Below, piece after piece: positions 1-11,900 of a stretch of 64,000 nucleotides of DNA. Under the pieces are notes generated by a model. The model worked only from the letters and a program-made list of their open reading frames with translations, had not been told where the DNA came from and made no database searches. Each line of letters begins with the position of its first letter. The stretch's first letter is position 1. The translations under genes and the position numbers were made by a program. This DNA comes from Phallusia mammillata (taxonomy: Eukaryota; Chordata; Ascidiacea; Phlebobranchia; Ascidiidae), in NCBI GenBank assembly GCA_003260075.1, contig QLIY01000736.1:18565-82564 (forward strand), given 5' to 3'.

Positions 1-402
1 TGTTGCTGGTTAGGGAATGTTGTTGCTTGTTGGATGTTTTAAACTGTTGCAGTCTAAAGGTTCTGAACTGTTCTTGTGCAGTGAACATTTCAGTGTGTTA
101 GCTGCAGAAATAATTAGAAATCTTGGCACAGGCATCGCAGAAATTTAGTTTGCTTTTGTCTGTACTTAAGACTTCCACATTCAACGAAGTATTCTCCAAA
201 ATTGTTGTGGGGTGAATCAAAATGGCACGGAGCTTTTGCAAATACCTGTGTATAATATAAGCACATATTAACCTCACTTTAAATGTTTTCAGCCATCCTG
301 GTTACTTCGGCAAAGTTGGAATGCGTCATTTCCACTTGAAGAGAAATCCCCATGCGTGCGGGGGGGGGGAGCACATATTAACCTTACTTTAAATGTTTTC
401 AG

Positions 403-1026
<624 letters not shown>

Positions 1027-1267
1027 ATCAAATAAACATGCTAAAACACTTTGCAGTGTGGGCGTTGCTCGGTAGTGTGTGTTGGACACAGGACACCAGA
1101 TTAGGTTGAGGTATTTGGGGATAGATTACCATTTACAAAAGGGTTTGGGGTAAGAATAAGAACATCAGGGCTGACATACCTCTCGTACTTCATGTCAATT
1201 AAAAGCGAATTTGTATGTTCGGATCAAAATAAATACCAAATCATAACTGGGATCAGCCATGAAATAA

Positions 1268-1393
1268 ATGTGGGTTCGAATCCCACCGCAGGCTAGATAT
1301 TTCTAGTTTACACTCTGCCATATGGGAATGCTTGGAGACAGGCTGATTCGGAATAACACTTCATTGAGTCTGGTGTACTATGATTCATATAAC
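1268..1393 (+). mobile_element. tRNA-derived SINE (family V), 5'-truncated
   Basis: It begins with the B-box-like GGGTTCGAATCCCACC and continues into a body shared with copies at 38.2-38.4 kb and 62.8-63.1 kb on the minus strand: CCGCAGGCTAG, GCCATATGG, GAATGCTTGG, CTGATTCGG, TTCATTGAGTCTGG, GTACTATGA. It lies in the 400-bp space between the 3' ends of RPL27A and PHF14. Confidence 0.75.
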
Positions 1394-1468
1394 TAGCAAC
1401 AAGGCAAAGTGAAACTGATCTGCTGAGGAAAATGTTAATCAAAAGTAAACTAAGTAAAAAACATTAAG

Positions 1469-1474
1469 TTTATT
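1469..1474 (-). promoter_or_regulatory. Polyadenylation signal of PHF14
   Basis: The plus strand reads TTTATT, which is AATAAA on the minus strand, about 220 bases after the PHF14 stop codon. It is the best candidate 3'-end signal for that gene. Confidence 0.55.
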
Positions 1475-1693
1475 TGGAGAGAAAAGTATTAGTAAAACAC
1501 ACTGCAGAAAATCCTGCACAGCTTTGTCCACATGTGTTCAGAATACAAAACGAATTTCCTAACATACTACGAAGCAGAAATAAATCAACAAAATAGGAAT
1601 GCTCAAACTGAAAAAGAATTGGTTTGTTGAAATTTGAGTTGAATCGATTTAATAAAGTGTATTTGTACCGGTCAATTACCAATATAAAGGATT

Positions 1694-3847
1694 TTATGTG
1701 GGAGGTTTTTCTGTCGTAGGGCTGTGTTTCAAAACAATTGGTACAGAAATCTTTTTCACCGCATTTATAGACACCAGTCGGTCACCACTAGAGGCGCTAG
1801 TTGTTTTAACAACAGGATTGCCAATAACTCGAGGTAACACTAACGTCACCCGCTTCTTTAAAGCTGGATCTGTGACTGGTTCATGTTTTTTTCCAACGGT
1901 TTCGACCTCGTTTGAATTTTCCACTTTCTGAGGCTTCTCCATGACTGCATGAGCTAAGGTTTGTACACTAGGTGGAATCACAGGAGTGTAAGCTGTCCGT
2001 ACGTTGAGTATTTTACTACCACAGCTTGCTGTAACCTTTACCGGTTGTGAAATAGTCGTTATTATTTTCTCTGGTTGTTTTGCAGCGATCCTTGGCATAA
2101 TCTTTCGTTCTTGTGGTTGAGTATCTTTCAATTTAATTTGTGAAGTGGAAATAGTAATCGGCCATATTGTTTTTGCGACGGCAACTTTAGCTCCTATGTG
2201 AGTGGTTTCTGTGTTTGTTGATACGACTGCATCAGAGCAGCCTGCCACATCCACTGGTGGTTGATCATCATCATGGAGCTTGTCATCTTCGCAAGGATCA
2301 CATTTCTCATCACAAACGTTTACAGCAGGAGTGTTTTTTTCATCACTTGGTGGCACCGTGTTTATGTCAGAAACATTTTCAGTGTTTGTGTTGGACTGCG
2401 CTTTAGAATCATCACTTGAGGGAGATTTAATAATTTGTTGGGAGATCACAGCATCTTGACTTCCACAAGGTGGCAGCATTCCAACTCTGCCATGGGAGGG
2501 AGCTATATAGGTACTGGATGCCACTTTTTGTTCACTAGTTGGTGCTATAGTGTCCGATTTCTTGGCTGTAATATCATGTTGAACCTCAGGTGTGTCATTA
2601 CCACTGGGTGGCAGTATTTCACACTCTTCACTTTTCATGTTTTCACTCTTAACAGTAGAGGGGGCTGTTGCAAGCTCACTAACACTCGAAACATCTACCG
2701 ATCTGCTAGGTTCACCACTTAAGGGCGCTGTTGTCATATCAGTGTTGGTTGATTCACTCGGTGGGGCACATGGCTTGCTAGGTGGCGCTATATTACATTC
2801 ATCAACATCAGTAATGCTTGCAGAGGGATCTTCAGCGGTCAGGTTCGATTCACTTGATTTCAGATTAATTGAGGTTTCTGTTGATTGTTTGTCTGATGTG
2901 CTCGATATTGTGTTTGTCCCAACTGAAGGTGTCTGAGAAGTGGTTGTGACATCACAATCGTCCGACTGAGCATCTACAGATGGATTCGCACCGCTGGTTT
3001 CAGAGGAACAGGTTATGGTAGGTTTTGGTGATGTTGCAATACTAGGTAGCAGAGCTGCATTCTGAACACTTGAGGGCATAGTCTGAGATGTTGCAATAGA
3101 AGTAATAACTTCAGCAGTGCTGTCAACTGATGCTTCAATTTGATCCACAGATGGTAATATTTGTTTGGGTTCCACGCAGAGTGAAGGTTTAGTTGTAACA
3201 CTAGATGGGGCAACTATGGGGTCATTTGAGGTCAGAGAGACATCTAGTGTTGGTTTTGTGGAGTTTTTCTCGGATACTGCTTCGTCAGTTTTATTCGTTT
3301 GGTTTTTTGTACTTTCGCTGTTTTCCGATTTTCTTTTCACAGTTGCTGATGCAGGGTTTGCTTTCTCTTTCGGGTTTTGGTTGTTTTTAGTTTTCAGCAG
3401 TTGTTTGATGCTCGTCAGTGTCCTAGTTCCACCTCCTAATACCTGTTTGTCATAATTCACTTTGAATGTCGCGGGTAAGTTGTCATTTGAAGTGCTGAGT
3501 TGTGAATACAAGCGGATGATCGAGGGGAGACTGGTTTTGTCCACGTTGTGACTTTCCACTGAGGGTTGAGGTTCATTCTTCCTGTTCCTCGACTCCTGAA
3601 CAACCACCGGCATGTTGAAACTCCCTCCGGTGGATGATACCTTTGCATCGGGAGTATCTGTCGTCATGGCAACATCAGCAGGCTCTTCATTTGTGAGGTC
3701 GACCACGTCATCTTCATCAGATGAAGAGCTGCTGTGATGAGGTGGTACTGATCCCCGCTTCAGCCCGTTCGTTCTCATCGATGCTCGCTTCTTGTTTCGT
3801 ATCAAGCGACGCCGTCGGGTATTCTCCAGTCTTCGTTGCAGGGACAT
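1694..3847 (-). CDS. PHF14: PHF14 terminal exon: long disordered tail
   Basis: This single 2154-nt exon is entered from a TTTTTTAG acceptor immediately before the ATG at 3847. It is not a separate gene: the upstream exon ends in phase 0 (FSHLFD) and joins directly. The N-terminal stretch is very basic (RRLENTRRRRLIRNKKR). An acidic SUMO-interaction-like motif follows (SSSSSDEDDVVDLTNEE, residues about 40-56 of the exon). The remainder is Ser/Thr/Pro/Glu-rich with degenerate repeats of the type APPS, VPPSD, LPPSG. No known fold is visible. Confidence 0.85.
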   Translation of the reverse strand: MSLQRRLENTRRRRLIRNKKRASMRTNGLKRGSVPPHHSSSSSDEDDVVDLTNEEPADVAMTTDTPDAKVSSTGGSFNMPVVVQESRNRKNEPQPSVESHNVDKTSLPSIIRLYSQLSTSNDNLPATFKVNYDKQVLGGGTRTLTSIKQLLKTKNNQNPKEKANPASATVKRKSENSESTKNQTNKTDEAVSEKNSTKPTLDVSLTSNDPIVAPSSVTTKPSLCVEPKQILPSVDQIEASVDSTAEVITSIATSQTMPSSVQNAALLPSIATSPKPTITCSSETSGANPSVDAQSDDCDVTTTSQTPSVGTNTISSTSDKQSTETSINLKSSESNLTAEDPSASITDVDECNIAPPSKPCAPPSESTNTDMTTAPLSGEPSRSVDVSSVSELATAPSTVKSENMKSEECEILPPSGNDTPEVQHDITAKKSDTIAPTSEQKVASSTYIAPSHGRVGMLPPCGSQDAVISQQIIKSPSSDDSKAQSNTNTENVSDINTVPPSDEKNTPAVNVCDEKCDPCEDDKLHDDDQPPVDVAGCSDAVVSTNTETTHIGAKVAVAKTIWPITISTSQIKLKDTQPQERKIMPRIAAKQPEKIITTISQPVKVTASCGSKILNVRTAYTPVIPPSVQTLAHAVMEKPQKVENSNEVETVGKKHEPVTDPALKKRVTLVLPRVIGNPVVKTTSASSGDRLVSINAVKKISVPIVLKHSPTTEKPPT

Positions 3848-6800
3848 CTAAAAAATGTTGAAGTTGAGCAAAAACAGTTGATGAAACATGAAATGAAGTG
3901 AGCTATTGCTGCCAGGCATAATGTTTAACCAAGTATTGCACATCGAACAGTTTTAATATAATAACCTACGTTTTGACATCCCATATGAGACGCCTTCATC
4001 AGTAATGGCATACCTTGCAAGACACATTTCTTATAAATCGTAAAATGTTCGCTGGGTCTAAACTTCATTATGACATACTATCTGCACATGATTCTACCTA
4101 AATTCAAGCATTTATTTATAAACATAAATCTCACGCAAAGGGGTATATCCGGATATCCAGGGAGTAATAAGTTAATCTCACAACCAGTTTCAAACTCTTG
4201 AATTTTATAATATAGTTTTGCACATAAGTATTTGTTTACACCTTTACAACTAGAGAGCATTGCATCTCTACTCATTTTCCTATCAACCCAAAATATCTCC
4301 AATATATTTCTGTGCCAGCAATTCTTTTAAGGAAACTGTCAAAGCAAAATCTTACATCAAACAAGTGAGAAAACTTCTCCGGTGGTTTCCTTCTTCTTGT
4401 AATCCTCTTCCTCCCATCCGGAGTTTGCTCCATCCCTCCTCCTTCTCCTGTAACCTCCACATCTGCATCATTATCATCACCATCATCCGCATCCATTCCA
4501 CAATCAGCACACTCCCTGTAAATATCACAATCATGTTTAAAACCAGAGTGGGAGTTGGACAAACTGAACTTCATCTGTTGGTGCAAATAATCAAAGCAGT
4601 GAATCTGATATTTTATATTTGGATAAGGTCAGAGTCGATTTGTAAAGAATAAACAAACATTTGTAATTTATAGTTACGGGTTTGTGCAAGTATTTAATCA
4701 CACATGATTGTTTCCAATATATTGATTTTAAGTTTGAATAAGGCATCATTTCTTAAACATTTTCACTCTGAGTGCACTAATAAAACAACTAACATTTTTA
4801 GGGCAAACCAAAAGACTTAAATAGGATTAGGGTAGAAATGTAAGGAATAGATGTATGTAAGTTATAGCTATGTATTTGTTTTGCTTGCAGCTGATGCTAT
4901 ATCTTTGGGCAAGTATTTGAATCAAACATCATTATGTCCAATAAGTTCTGTTTGAATTAGGTTTAAATTGAGTTTTAGGGTCAGATTTCTGGTTGCTGCT
5001 CATACTGCAGGTTTGGATGAGCATTGTAACAACATATCACAAATTTCAGTTTTCAAATACATAAATTTTGAATAACAACAGTTTAACTTATTTCAGCTTC
5101 AAAGTATTATTAGATTAACTCTGTGAAAACCCAAACATCGTGGTTGGCCATACACACTTAAGCAATGAAAGTAACGGAGGGGGGGGGGACAGCTTCGAAG
5201 TATCATCAGATTGACTCTGTGAAAATCCAAACATCGTGGTTGGCCATACACACTTAAGCAATGAAAGTAACGGACAAAACCAACTCAGTGAGAATTGAGC
5301 ACATCTTACCACTGACAGAATCTGTTCGTCCGAGGCATTGTTTTGTAAGGTGGATCACAACACCATATATGGAAATATTTCAAGCATTTCGTGCATGACA
5401 TCATTTTCTCGGGACTCTGTGTTGTTCCACAAACTTTACAGGTTGGTGCCGCTAAACATATACAAGCAAAAAAAATTAGTACTTTACTTTAATAGAATGG
5501 GATAAAGAAAGTAGCTATGTATGAGGGAATAAAATTAAGGTGGGTTGAAATCAATTGGGTTTACATGCTATTTTTTGAACCTTAAAGTAAATTTACAAAA
5601 TCACACAAAGCTTTTTAGTGTTTTTTCACAGTCAGTATACCGTACATGTGGTTTGTAATCCTTTGCAATTAAAGAATTATGCTAATAACCGACATGCAAA
5701 TAACTGATATTATTGTGACTTTTCAATAAGCCTAGTATTGCATAAAGTGCTTACCTTTACTTGTTGTCGTGTTAGTAGTTAAAATTGTTGGCTGTTCTGA
5801 AACAGGAGTGTTGCCGTCCATTGTTGTGCGGACAATCGCCGCAACCGAAGCTGTTTGTACAGGTTTTACCCCGTCAGCTTTGATAATCTTGTGCGATGGC
5901 AAAATTATGGGTTTTCTGATCGCTACGTTGTTTTTCTGAAAAAAATCCCCTTGCAATCTAACTAGCGATGATGTGGCGCCTCCTGATTGGCTGTTTGCCG
6001 ATGGCACGAGTTTCCCCAAAGCTGCTAGGAGATCGGTTTTTGACATAAGTTGGGTCGATACCGGGACGATATAATTTCCCTTCAACTTCTCCGCTTGTTT
6101 TTTCTCCAACTCAACCAGTTCAAGTTTGACTGTGGGTGAGAAATCTCGTCCAACAGGAATTATCAATGATTTTGTTGGGGAAGTACCAGAAGGGGATTTA
6201 ATAGAATTGCCAGGAGATTCTTGTTTTTCATTTTCCAAGAAAGCTGAAAAACATATTTACAAGTAGCAAAAATATCGGGTGCGAGGAAATTTAGAACACA
6301 AGGCTTACTCTTTTTTATGACTTGTTTTTTGTTTTTCAACCTCTTTTTCATGGATATTTTTTTCTTCAGATTCGACTTGTTTATGGATCGGGAAAAGTAG
6401 CTGATCTGAAAAGCAAAAAAGTTTTCACAGCAAGGGCATAACTATAAACGATTAGCATACCGAAATGTAAAACAAAGCAAATCAATCATGTTTAGCTTCA
6501 GTCAGAACTGGTCAACTTGTGCATGTAGGTGAAAATCAATCAACATTTTTTCTCTTTCAATAGTTTCAATTTTGATCAAGTAATTAATATGCTTTGCTGC
6601 AAGCCAGCACGGTAACCAATAGCAACCAATCGGGGGGGGGGTGACTTGTTTATGGATCGGGAAAAGTAGCTGATCTGAAACGCAAAAAGTTTTCACAGCA
6701 CAGTCATAACTTTAAACTCTTAGCATATCGAAATGTAAAACAAACGCAAAAACAAATCAATCATGTTCAGCTTCAGTCAGAACTGGTCAACTTGTGCATG

Positions 6801-8936
6801 TAGGTGAAAATCAATCAACGTATTTTCTCTTTCAATAGTTTCAATTTTAATCAAGTAGTTAATATGCTTTGCTGCAAGCCAGCACGGTAACCAATAGCAA
6901 CCAATCTTAACGCACCATTCTCTGCTGTTGTACGATGTCTGTGTCGCTAACGGCAACGAGTTTATCAGGAGGTCGGTGTGACCTTCGCGTGACCCTACGA
7001 CCTTCGGCAGTCACCAAACTTCCCCGACTGATGTCATCCGAGTCTGAATCACTAGATGGCGCACACTTCGAGCATTGCCTGCAAAGTATTTTTTTTCAAT
7101 TTGACAATAAAATAAAAATATCTTGGTTCATTACCAGCTTTGCAAAAAGATTTCACACAAATATTTTCTCAACTCACCAAAGACTGAACTTTGATTTTCT
7201 TGGCATTTGCAGGAGCGGAGGGTCAAGACAGTTTAAGTGAAACCACTTAAGGCAAATCCCACAATCGACCATCATGTGTTGATTGTTGTCGTCATGACAA
7301 ATATCACACAATTTAAGTAGTGAGGAAGATTTGGACACTTTCGGGCTTCGACTTTTAATCTGAGAACAGACAACAATGAGTTACAGAAGTTTACTAATAA
7401 TGTTGCTGACAAATACGCAGCCTAGAGACAAACTGATAGCAAATCACCATCAGTTTGGATGCGACAGATTGGCAAAAAAACAAATACAGCTGAATAATGT
7501 GACTAAATCAAAAAGCTTTTGAAATGTTATTAACTGTAGAGGTAGACTGATCATTTTTTTTCAGGTTTGACACCAATTACAATCAGTGAAATTACTAAAT
7601 ATTGCAGCTGGTAATCGATCCATACCGATTAAACTGCACAGTTAGGCCCAAGCAAAGAATGTCATGTTAGATTGTGTAAATTTCTTCAGGTGAAAACCGA
7701 AATAATTTGTTTTTTCAATAAAAAAGCTTGTTCATTTACGTGTGGCACATAGGCATCGATTCCTGGGGTGGCTGGGGTTGCGTGCCTCCCCACTAAAAAT
7801 CTCTGGGGTGGCAGCCATGGGGGGGGGGGAATCACTGGAGGGCGCACACTTCGAGCATTGCCTGGAAACAGAAAATTAAAAATTGACAATAAAAACATTT
7901 CTGTTCATTTCCAGCTTTCGCTTCTGCAGAATTGCAAAAATAATTTACACAAAAAAACTTTCCGCTTACCAAAGACTGAACTTTGATTTTCTTGGCATTT
8001 GCAGGAGTGGAGGGTCAAGACAGTTTAAGTGAAACCACTTGAGGCAAATCCCGCAATCGACCATCATGTGTTGATTGTTGTCATCATGACAGATATCACA
8101 CAATTTAAGTAATGAGGAAGATTTCGACATTTTCGGGCTTCGACTTTTAATCTGTGAACAGACAACAATGAGACAAAAGAAATTAATTACCAATCTGCAG
8201 TGTTATTGGCGAATAGGTAAGCATGAGATGAACTGATATAATTCTGCAGCAAATCACTAACAATCTGTAATGTTTGTTAGGTAGCATGAGATGAACCAAT
8301 ACCCAATACTTCAGCAAATCCAGTTTGGATGCGACAGATTGGCGAAAAGCCAAATACAGCTGAATAATGTGACTAAATCAAAAAGCTTTGAAAAGTTATC
8401 AAACTGCTAAGGGAGACTGATAAGTTATTTCAGGTTTGACACCAGTTACAATCAGTGAAATTACTAACATTGTCGATAATCTGACAATCGCTCTATACTG
8501 ATTAAACTGCACAGTTAGGCCCTTGCAATTTCATGTTAGATTGTGTAAGTTTAGGTGAAAACTGAAAATCAACATTTTTATCAAAAAAAGCTCTAACAAA
8601 TGTTTAGCAGGTTACTTAGGTTTAAAATGACAAAACCATTATTTGCCAGATTAAAGTTCTGTTTAACTCCATGTTGCATAATTTCCACATTTACTTACTG
8701 TTTCCTGTGAAGGTCTTTTTCGTTGTGGAGATTTGGAATCTGTCATCGTAACTTGTGGTTTCAGCTTCAGTTTCACCAAATCACCGCTGCAATTGACACA
8801 ACATAAAAATCATACAACTTTAAATATGCAACAACTAATCATCAAAATTTGTATGTGATTGTACCTTTTGTTTTTCTGGTTTGCAACTGCCCACTGCTTC
8901 AGTGAGATAACATGTGAAAACAGATTTTGTGACAGT

Positions 8937-8967
<31 letters not shown>

Positions 8968-11900
8968 TTTTCTTTTGCCTTTAAACTCTCCAAGTTTTGT
9001 TGCAACTATGAACACAGGATGCAGGTTAAAACAGAAAAAAAGCAAAATGTGAAGAATATTTAGACTTATTTGGTTGGTGTGTATAAATTTACAGTTTAAA
9101 AGAAATTTTCCAGGGCTTCAAATCCAGTTAACAAAGGTTATTTTTTTGCTCCTACATAATGGTTTAAATTTAGTGATGTTAAAAATCTTGTTACATATTC
9201 TGCAAAAACACACTGCACAAACAATACAAATTATGCACTTAATTTATAAAATATGAGATTGTAAAAAATGTGCAAACTGTACCAAAAAACGTTCTACATG
9301 AAATAAATGAAACATAAATGGGGGGGGGGTTGCAAAATGAAAGTTCTGTTTAACTTGATGTTGCATAATTTCCACATTTACTTACTGTTTCTTGTGAGGG
9401 TCTTTTTCTTTGTGGAGATTTGGATTCCTTCATTGTAACTTGTGGTTTCAGCTTCAGTTTCACCAAATCACCGCTGCAATTGACGCAACATAAAAATCAT
9501 ACAAATAAGCATCAAAATTATTTGCGATTGTACCTTTTGTTTTTCTGGTTTGCGACGGCCCACTGCTTCAGTGAGATAACATGTGAAAACAGATTTTGCG
9601 ACAGTTTTAATGTTTCATTTTCTTTTGCCTTCAAACTCTCCAAGTTTTGTTGCAACTGTGAACACAGGATGCAGGTTAAAACAGAAAAAAAGTAAAATGT
9701 GAAATTTCAGTTTGTGTTGGTTTAGTGGCTTTCAACATTTTTCAATGAATTCTGCAAATTAAAGTAAATTCTTTGGAAGAAATTTCTCCTGGTTGGGAAC
9801 CACTGTTTTAGTGGGAAGTTTAGCAGAAATAGCCAGTTAAGATTTTTAGTGTCTTATTTGGTTGGTGTGTATAAATCTAAAGTCTAGAGTAATTTTCCAG
9901 GGCTTCAAATCCAGTTTAAACCCTTTACCAAAAGTAATTGTTCGCGCCTACATAATGGTTTAAGTTTGGCAAAAACTCTTGTTACCTGATACACAAAACA
10001 TGCACATAATTTTGAAAAAATACAAACATTCTTGTACAAACAAAATTGTTTTACATGAAATAAACAACACATAAAAATCTTATACTTGTTGATATTTGTT
10101 TCGATATTCCGACTCCAAACTTAGAAAGGGGGGGGGGTACTTGTTGATATTTGTTTCGATATTCTGACTCTAAACTTAGAAAGCGTTGATTTTCTTCGGA
10201 CGACTGACGAAGGTGTTCGGTGTATTCCAAAATTCGTAATTCCCGGTCGGCAAAATGCGACGCAAACTCGGGTGTAAGAGCGGGAACCACATGGTGGCGC
10301 TTTCTTACATCAGAAGGGCGCGGAAAATATGATGTCTGTGGAAAAAATAATAACATAGCAAGTTTAAACTAGAAGAGTGGCTTTCTGATATACTTCCATT
10401 TTATATATTCGGGGGGGGGGTTATGGTTTGCATAAACATACTGATACTACAATGTATAAAAAAAAAATGTTGGTCCCTGCATGACTTAGCTAGTTGTGCA
10501 AGTTAGCTATGGTCTTTAAATAAAGTGCTTTGACGAAAAATAAATAAATATACAGCAAGGTTGCAAATCCTATGTGTTGGTGGTGGAAAGTTGTTATAAA
10601 TACCAAACACAGAGACATAGCAGGATTTCGTAATGCATATGTCAACAAAAAGAATAGCAGGATTTATTTTGTCCATTTCCCTTCAGTTTTACATGCAGAT
10701 GTAACTCGACAACCACCAACACACAAACTTTTCACTCACTGCAATGTTGATGTTTAACGCGGGGGGGGGGGAGGAAAATATGATGTCTGTGGAAAAAATA
10801 ATAACATAGCAAGTTTCAAAAACTGTTTATGGTTTGCCAAACGCTGAGACATAGCAGGATTTATTTTGTCCATTTCCCTTCAGTTTTACGTGCAGATGTA
10901 ACTCTACTATCACCAACACACAAACTTTTCACTCACTGCAATGTTGATGTTTAACGCGTTTTTGGCTTTTTGTTGGAACATTCTCATGGCTGATGCGTTG
11001 GATGAGAGGTAGCGTTGTGGTGGATGACCTCTGAGTACTAACGATGATGACTGTGATGGCTCATGATGAACGACTGCTTGTGAAAATAGAACCTAGAAAT
11101 ATAAAGGAGAATACTTTAAAGGTTGGTTGTTCAAAACGGAGCCTACCATAGTTGCTTGAATAGCATTCTAACAGATAAAGGTGTTAGTTTTAGAATATCT
11201 CGATATATTCAGGATAACTTGAAGGTGTAACTGTTTAATAACAGTCACCAATGAAACATGGGAGAGAATACTGATTGCAGTTGTTAGAAATAGCAATTCA
11301 AGGGAAAATTCCAACAAAATCCAAACTCCGGTGCCAATATTTTGAAACAGTTATAATTGATTCTGGTTCACTACATATCCAGTTTGCGGGGGGGGGGCAA
11401 TAGCTTTCCAACAGATAAAGGTGTTAGTTTCAGAATATCTCGATATATTCAGAATAACTTGAAGGTGTAACTGTTTAATAACAGTCACCAATGAAACATA
11501 GGAGAGAATACTGATTGCAGTTGTTAGAAATAGCAATTCAAAGGAAAATTCAAAAAAAATCCAAACTCCGGTGCCAATGTTTTGAAACAGTTATAATTGA
11601 TTCTGGTTCACTACATATCCAGTTTGCAAATTTACATTTATCTCAAAAGTTCAACTCAGCAAACTATTTGCTCTGTCAAAGTGTTAGAAAAACTGTACAA
11701 AACATTAAAGTAGTGTGGAAGAGATGAAGTTTGGCAAACAAAGAACTACAATGTTTTTTGTCTTGTTTTTAAGTTTTACCATATTTTTTCACCTTGTTAT
11801 GATTTTCATCGATCTGCGCTTCCATTCGAAGTCGAATCGATTCAAATGTTGTGATGTACAACTTCTGTGAGTGCGTCATAATTTCCTTCGTCACATGAAG

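Noticed and set aside
2215-3455. Plus-strand frames overlapping the PHF14 tail exon (2215-2406, 2435-2936, 3165-3455)
   Set aside because: They are shadows of the minus-strand coding sequence, without splice sites or recognisable domains.
1694-3847. Separate single-exon gene of 717 codons
   Set aside because: Its ATG directly follows a splice acceptor, and the upstream exon ends in the matching phase, extending the PHF14 reading frame after PHD4.
5115-5312. Coding exon from the frame 5115-5312 on the minus strand
   Set aside because: It spans a G10 run and a duplicated intron segment (5100-5178 against 5189-5270). The real PHF14 exon starts at 5310.
7178-8151. Mutually exclusive duplicated PHD3 exons in PHF14
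   Set aside because: The copies are separated by a gap run, and almost all differences are silent, with no specialisation. Allelic contigs are the simpler explanation.
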